From Burkholderiaceae bacterium (lineage in GTDB: Bacteria > Pseudomonadota > Gammaproteobacteria > Burkholderiales > Burkholderiaceae_C): a stretch of DNA of 64,000 nt. Each line of letters starts with the position of its first letter. Within the stretch, counting starts at the first letter, position 1. The stretch covers positions 1 to 64,000 of the forward strand of contig JAUYTN010000061.1 of assembly GCA_030695205.1 (NCBI GenBank). The letters are read 5' to 3'. Below, one piece after another: positions 62,512 through 64,000 of the stretch. The translations under genes and the position numbers were made by a program. The notes under the pieces were generated by a model, which saw only the letters and a program-made list of their open reading frames with translations, made no database searches and had not been told where the DNA came from.

Positions 62512-63363
62512 TCAGCGCAGCAGTGCCAGCACACCCTGTGGCAGCTGGTTGGCCTGGGCAATCATGGCGGTACCGGCTTGCTGCAGGATCTGTGAACGGC
62601 TCAGGTTCGCCGTCTCGGAAGCAAAGTCGGCATCCATGATTCGGCCACGGGCTGCGGCTTGGTTTTCGACGCTGATACGCAGGTTGGAAACTGTGTTCTC
62701 AAAACGGCTTTGCACAGCACCCAGCGTGGCACGGCGGTCGTTCACTGCTGATATGGCCAAGTCAAGCGCAGCAATCTGGGCAGAGTTGTTCAGCGCAGTA
62801 CCTGTGTCCAAGCCAGAGGCGGTGGTGCCGCTGATCACGTTGGTCAGTGCCGTAGCACCACTTAAGGTGATGCTGGACGATGCCACGGTGATTCGGTCGG
62901 TCGTGCCCGAGTTGGCCCCCACTTGGAAGTTGTAGTCGGAGGATCCGTTCAGTACCGCTTGTCCGTTGAAGGTGGTCGCACTCATGGTGCGACCAATTTC
63001 TGCGCCGAGTTGCTGGTACTCGTTGTTCAGTTTGGCGATATCGCCGCTGGTATTTGTCGAGTTGACCGATTGAACAGCCAGCTCCCGCATGCGCTGCAGC
63101 ATGTCGTTCATGCTGGCCAAGCCACCTTCAGCCGTTTGCGCCAAAGAGATGCCGTCGTTGGCATTGCGGATGGCGACGTTCATGCCGCGCACCTGGGTAT
63201 TCATGCGGTCTGCAATGGCCAAGCCAGCAGCGTCGTCTTTGGAGCTGTTGATGCGCAATCCTGAGGACAAGCGAGCCATGGTGGTGGCCAGGCTGGTTGC
63301 GTTGTTGGATGCGTTGCGCTGAGCATTCAGGGACAGCGCGTTGGTGTTGATGCTCATGGACAT
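62512..63363 (-). CDS. fliC: Flagellin, copy 4
   Basis: The 283-residue flagellin starts MSMSINTNALSLNAQRN, unlike the MAMTINTN of the other three, and ends QGVLALLR. The conserved ends match flagellin 3 almost base for base, with only a few changes over about 210 bases at the 3' end. The centre (SSDYNFQVGANSGTTDRITV) differs. A sigma-28 promoter lies about 130 bases upstream. The start has AGGAGTACACC before it. Confidence 0.96.
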   Translation of the reverse strand: MSMSINTNALSLNAQRNASNNATSLATTMARLSSGLRINSSKDDAAGLAIADRMNTQVRGMNVAIRNANDGISLAQTAEGGLASMNDMLQRMRELAVQSVNSTNTSGDIAKLNNEYQQLGAEIGRTMSATTFNGQAVLNGSSDYNFQVGANSGTTDRITVASSSITLSGATALTNVISGTTASGLDTGTALNNSAQIAALDLAISAVNDRRATLGAVQSRFENTVSNLRISVENQAAARGRIMDADFASETANLSRSQILQQAGTAMIAQANQLPQGVLALLR

Positions 63364-63490
63364 GGTGTACTCCTGGTAGGGACATTGTTCGCCGGGTCGG
63401 CGTGACGGGTATCGGCTGCAGCCCAGTCGCAGCGGCGGAAAAACCACCAACTCTTCTGTGCAATGGCTGTGCTGAATGCCTGTGTTGGTT

Positions 63491-63517
63491 TTTTCGGTCC
63501 CGCCAGAGTGAACTTAA
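63491..63517 (-). promoter_or_regulatory. Sigma-28 (FliA) promoter of flagellin 4
   Basis: On the minus strand TTAAGTTC, 11 bases, then ACCGAAAA, which fits TAAAGTTT-N11-GCCGATAA at 12 of 16 positions. The site leaves a leader of about 120 bases before the flagellin ATG. Confidence 0.75.
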
Positions 63518-63701
63518 GCTGTATTTGCGGGGATCCTGACCCACAAGTGTGCGTGTGTCGTGGGCAAGCAGTCTTGAAAAATGGGGCTGTGGCGCAGGGA
63601 TTTTCGAGCGATCACTGCCTACACCTTCCACTATCATGTGCCGCAATGGGCTCCCTCCGTGGTGCTGGAGGCTCCTGTATCTATCAAGACCTGGACGGGC
63701 T
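63518..63701. other. Remainder of the 338-base flagellin 4 / motA gap
   Basis: This part of the divergent gap 63364-63701 should contain the motA promoter. No sigma-28 pattern was found on the plus strand and no small gene is visible. Confidence 0.4.
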
Positions 63702-64000
63702 ATGTTTGTTTTTATCGGCTGGGGCGTGGTGCTTGTCTGCGTGTTCGGTGTGTACATCGCCCACGGCGGCAACATCCAGGTGGTGCTGAAGGCCTTGCCC
63801 TTCGAAATGATTGCGATCGGGGGGGCAACCCTGGGTGCTTTCGTGGCCACCAACAAAAAGACCACCATGAAGACGGCCATGCGTGGGCTGGCTGGTTGCT
63901 TCAAAGGCAGCAAGTACACCAAGGAGCGCTACATGGAGCTGCTGGCGCTGCTGTTCGATATTCTGCAAAAAGCCAGAAAAGAGGGGCTCATGGCCATTGA
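63702..64000 (+). CDS. motA: Flagellar stator protein MotA, N-terminal part (cut by window end)
   Basis: The first 99 codons of MotA are present. The opening helix MFVFIGWGVVLVCVFGVYIA, followed by HGGNIQVVLKALPFEMIAIGGATLGAFVA and the cytoplasmic loop KGSKYTKERYMELLALLFDILQKARKEG, is typical of the family. MotA conducts protons with MotB and drives rotation. The ATG has a weak GGACGGG site upstream. The gene continues past the window. Confidence 0.93.
   Translation, partial: MFVFIGWGVVLVCVFGVYIAHGGNIQVVLKALPFEMIAIGGATLGAFVATNKKTTMKTAMRGLAGCFKGSKYTKERYMELLALLFDILQKARKEGLMAI

Noticed and set aside
63409-63416. GCCGATAC on the minus strand as a sigma-28 -10 box of flagellin 4
   Set aside because: No -35 box at the required spacing. 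The pair at 63491-63517 fits better.
1-64000. CRISPR arrays, tRNA and rRNA genes, phage genes
   Set aside because: I looked for regular repeats, clover-leaf ends and phage-like genes and saw none. Small RNAs cannot be excluded by eye.

Overview
The window is GC-rich chromosomal DNA from a betaproteobacterium, most likely a member of Comamonadaceae (Burkholderiales). The evidence is the protein families present, the layout of the flagellar and chemotaxis genes, short flagellins, Bug-type binding proteins, and a dispersed 45-46 bp repeat of a type I associate with this family. The organism appears motile and able to use reduced sulfur. All assignments come from reading the sequence; no database search was run.

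Bases 1-11300 hold a sulfur-oxidation island on the minus strand. From its promoter it encodes a cytochrome bd-like oxidase subunit fused to a c-type cytochrome, a second membrane subunit, a monoheme cytochrome c, flavocytochrome c sulfide dehydrogenase (fccB, fccA), a terminator, a small membrane protein, a periplasmic thioredoxin-fold-like protein, a periplasmic DsrE-like protein, a stand-alone Rieske protein, a second terminator, and an octaheme cytochrome of the tetrathionate reductase family. A divergent PAS-AAA-Fis activator and a -24/-12 promoter upstream of the oxidase gene suggest sigma-54 control of the island.

Bases 11350-17100 are a sulfate/thiosulfate uptake operon (sbp, alpha/beta hydrolase, cysP, cysT, cysW, cysA). 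Bases 17170-24560 hold a diguanylate cyclase, an OmpR/EnvZ-type two-component pair, and a divergent DUF4395 / HlyD-type / FtsX-type / ATPase export operon. Bases 24590-31850 are accessory: a Bug-type binding protein, an acyl-CoA synthetase-like enzyme divergent from an IclR regulator with two palindromes between them, a rhodanese, a methyltransferase gene broken by a MITE and repeats, a DUF3422 protein and an unrecognised protein.

Bases 31890-64000 are a flagellar and chemotaxis region: cheB, cheD, cheR, cheA, cheY and a CheZ-like gene; a NarX/NarL-type pair; fliR to fliF on the minus strand; fliE; fliT and fliS; a TylF-like methyltransferase; a 1218-residue multi-domain glycosyltransferase; four flagellin genes with an acetyltransferase and fliD between them; and the start of motA. 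The methyltransferase, glycosyltransferase and acetyltransferase beside the flagellins suggest that the filament is glycosylated with a modified sugar.

Six copies of the dispersed repeat (TAGCT, 16 bases, AAGCG-like core, then a T-rich end) occur in the window. One lies in frame inside the glycosyltransferase gene, and a separate 161 bp MITE lies in frame inside the methyltransferase gene.
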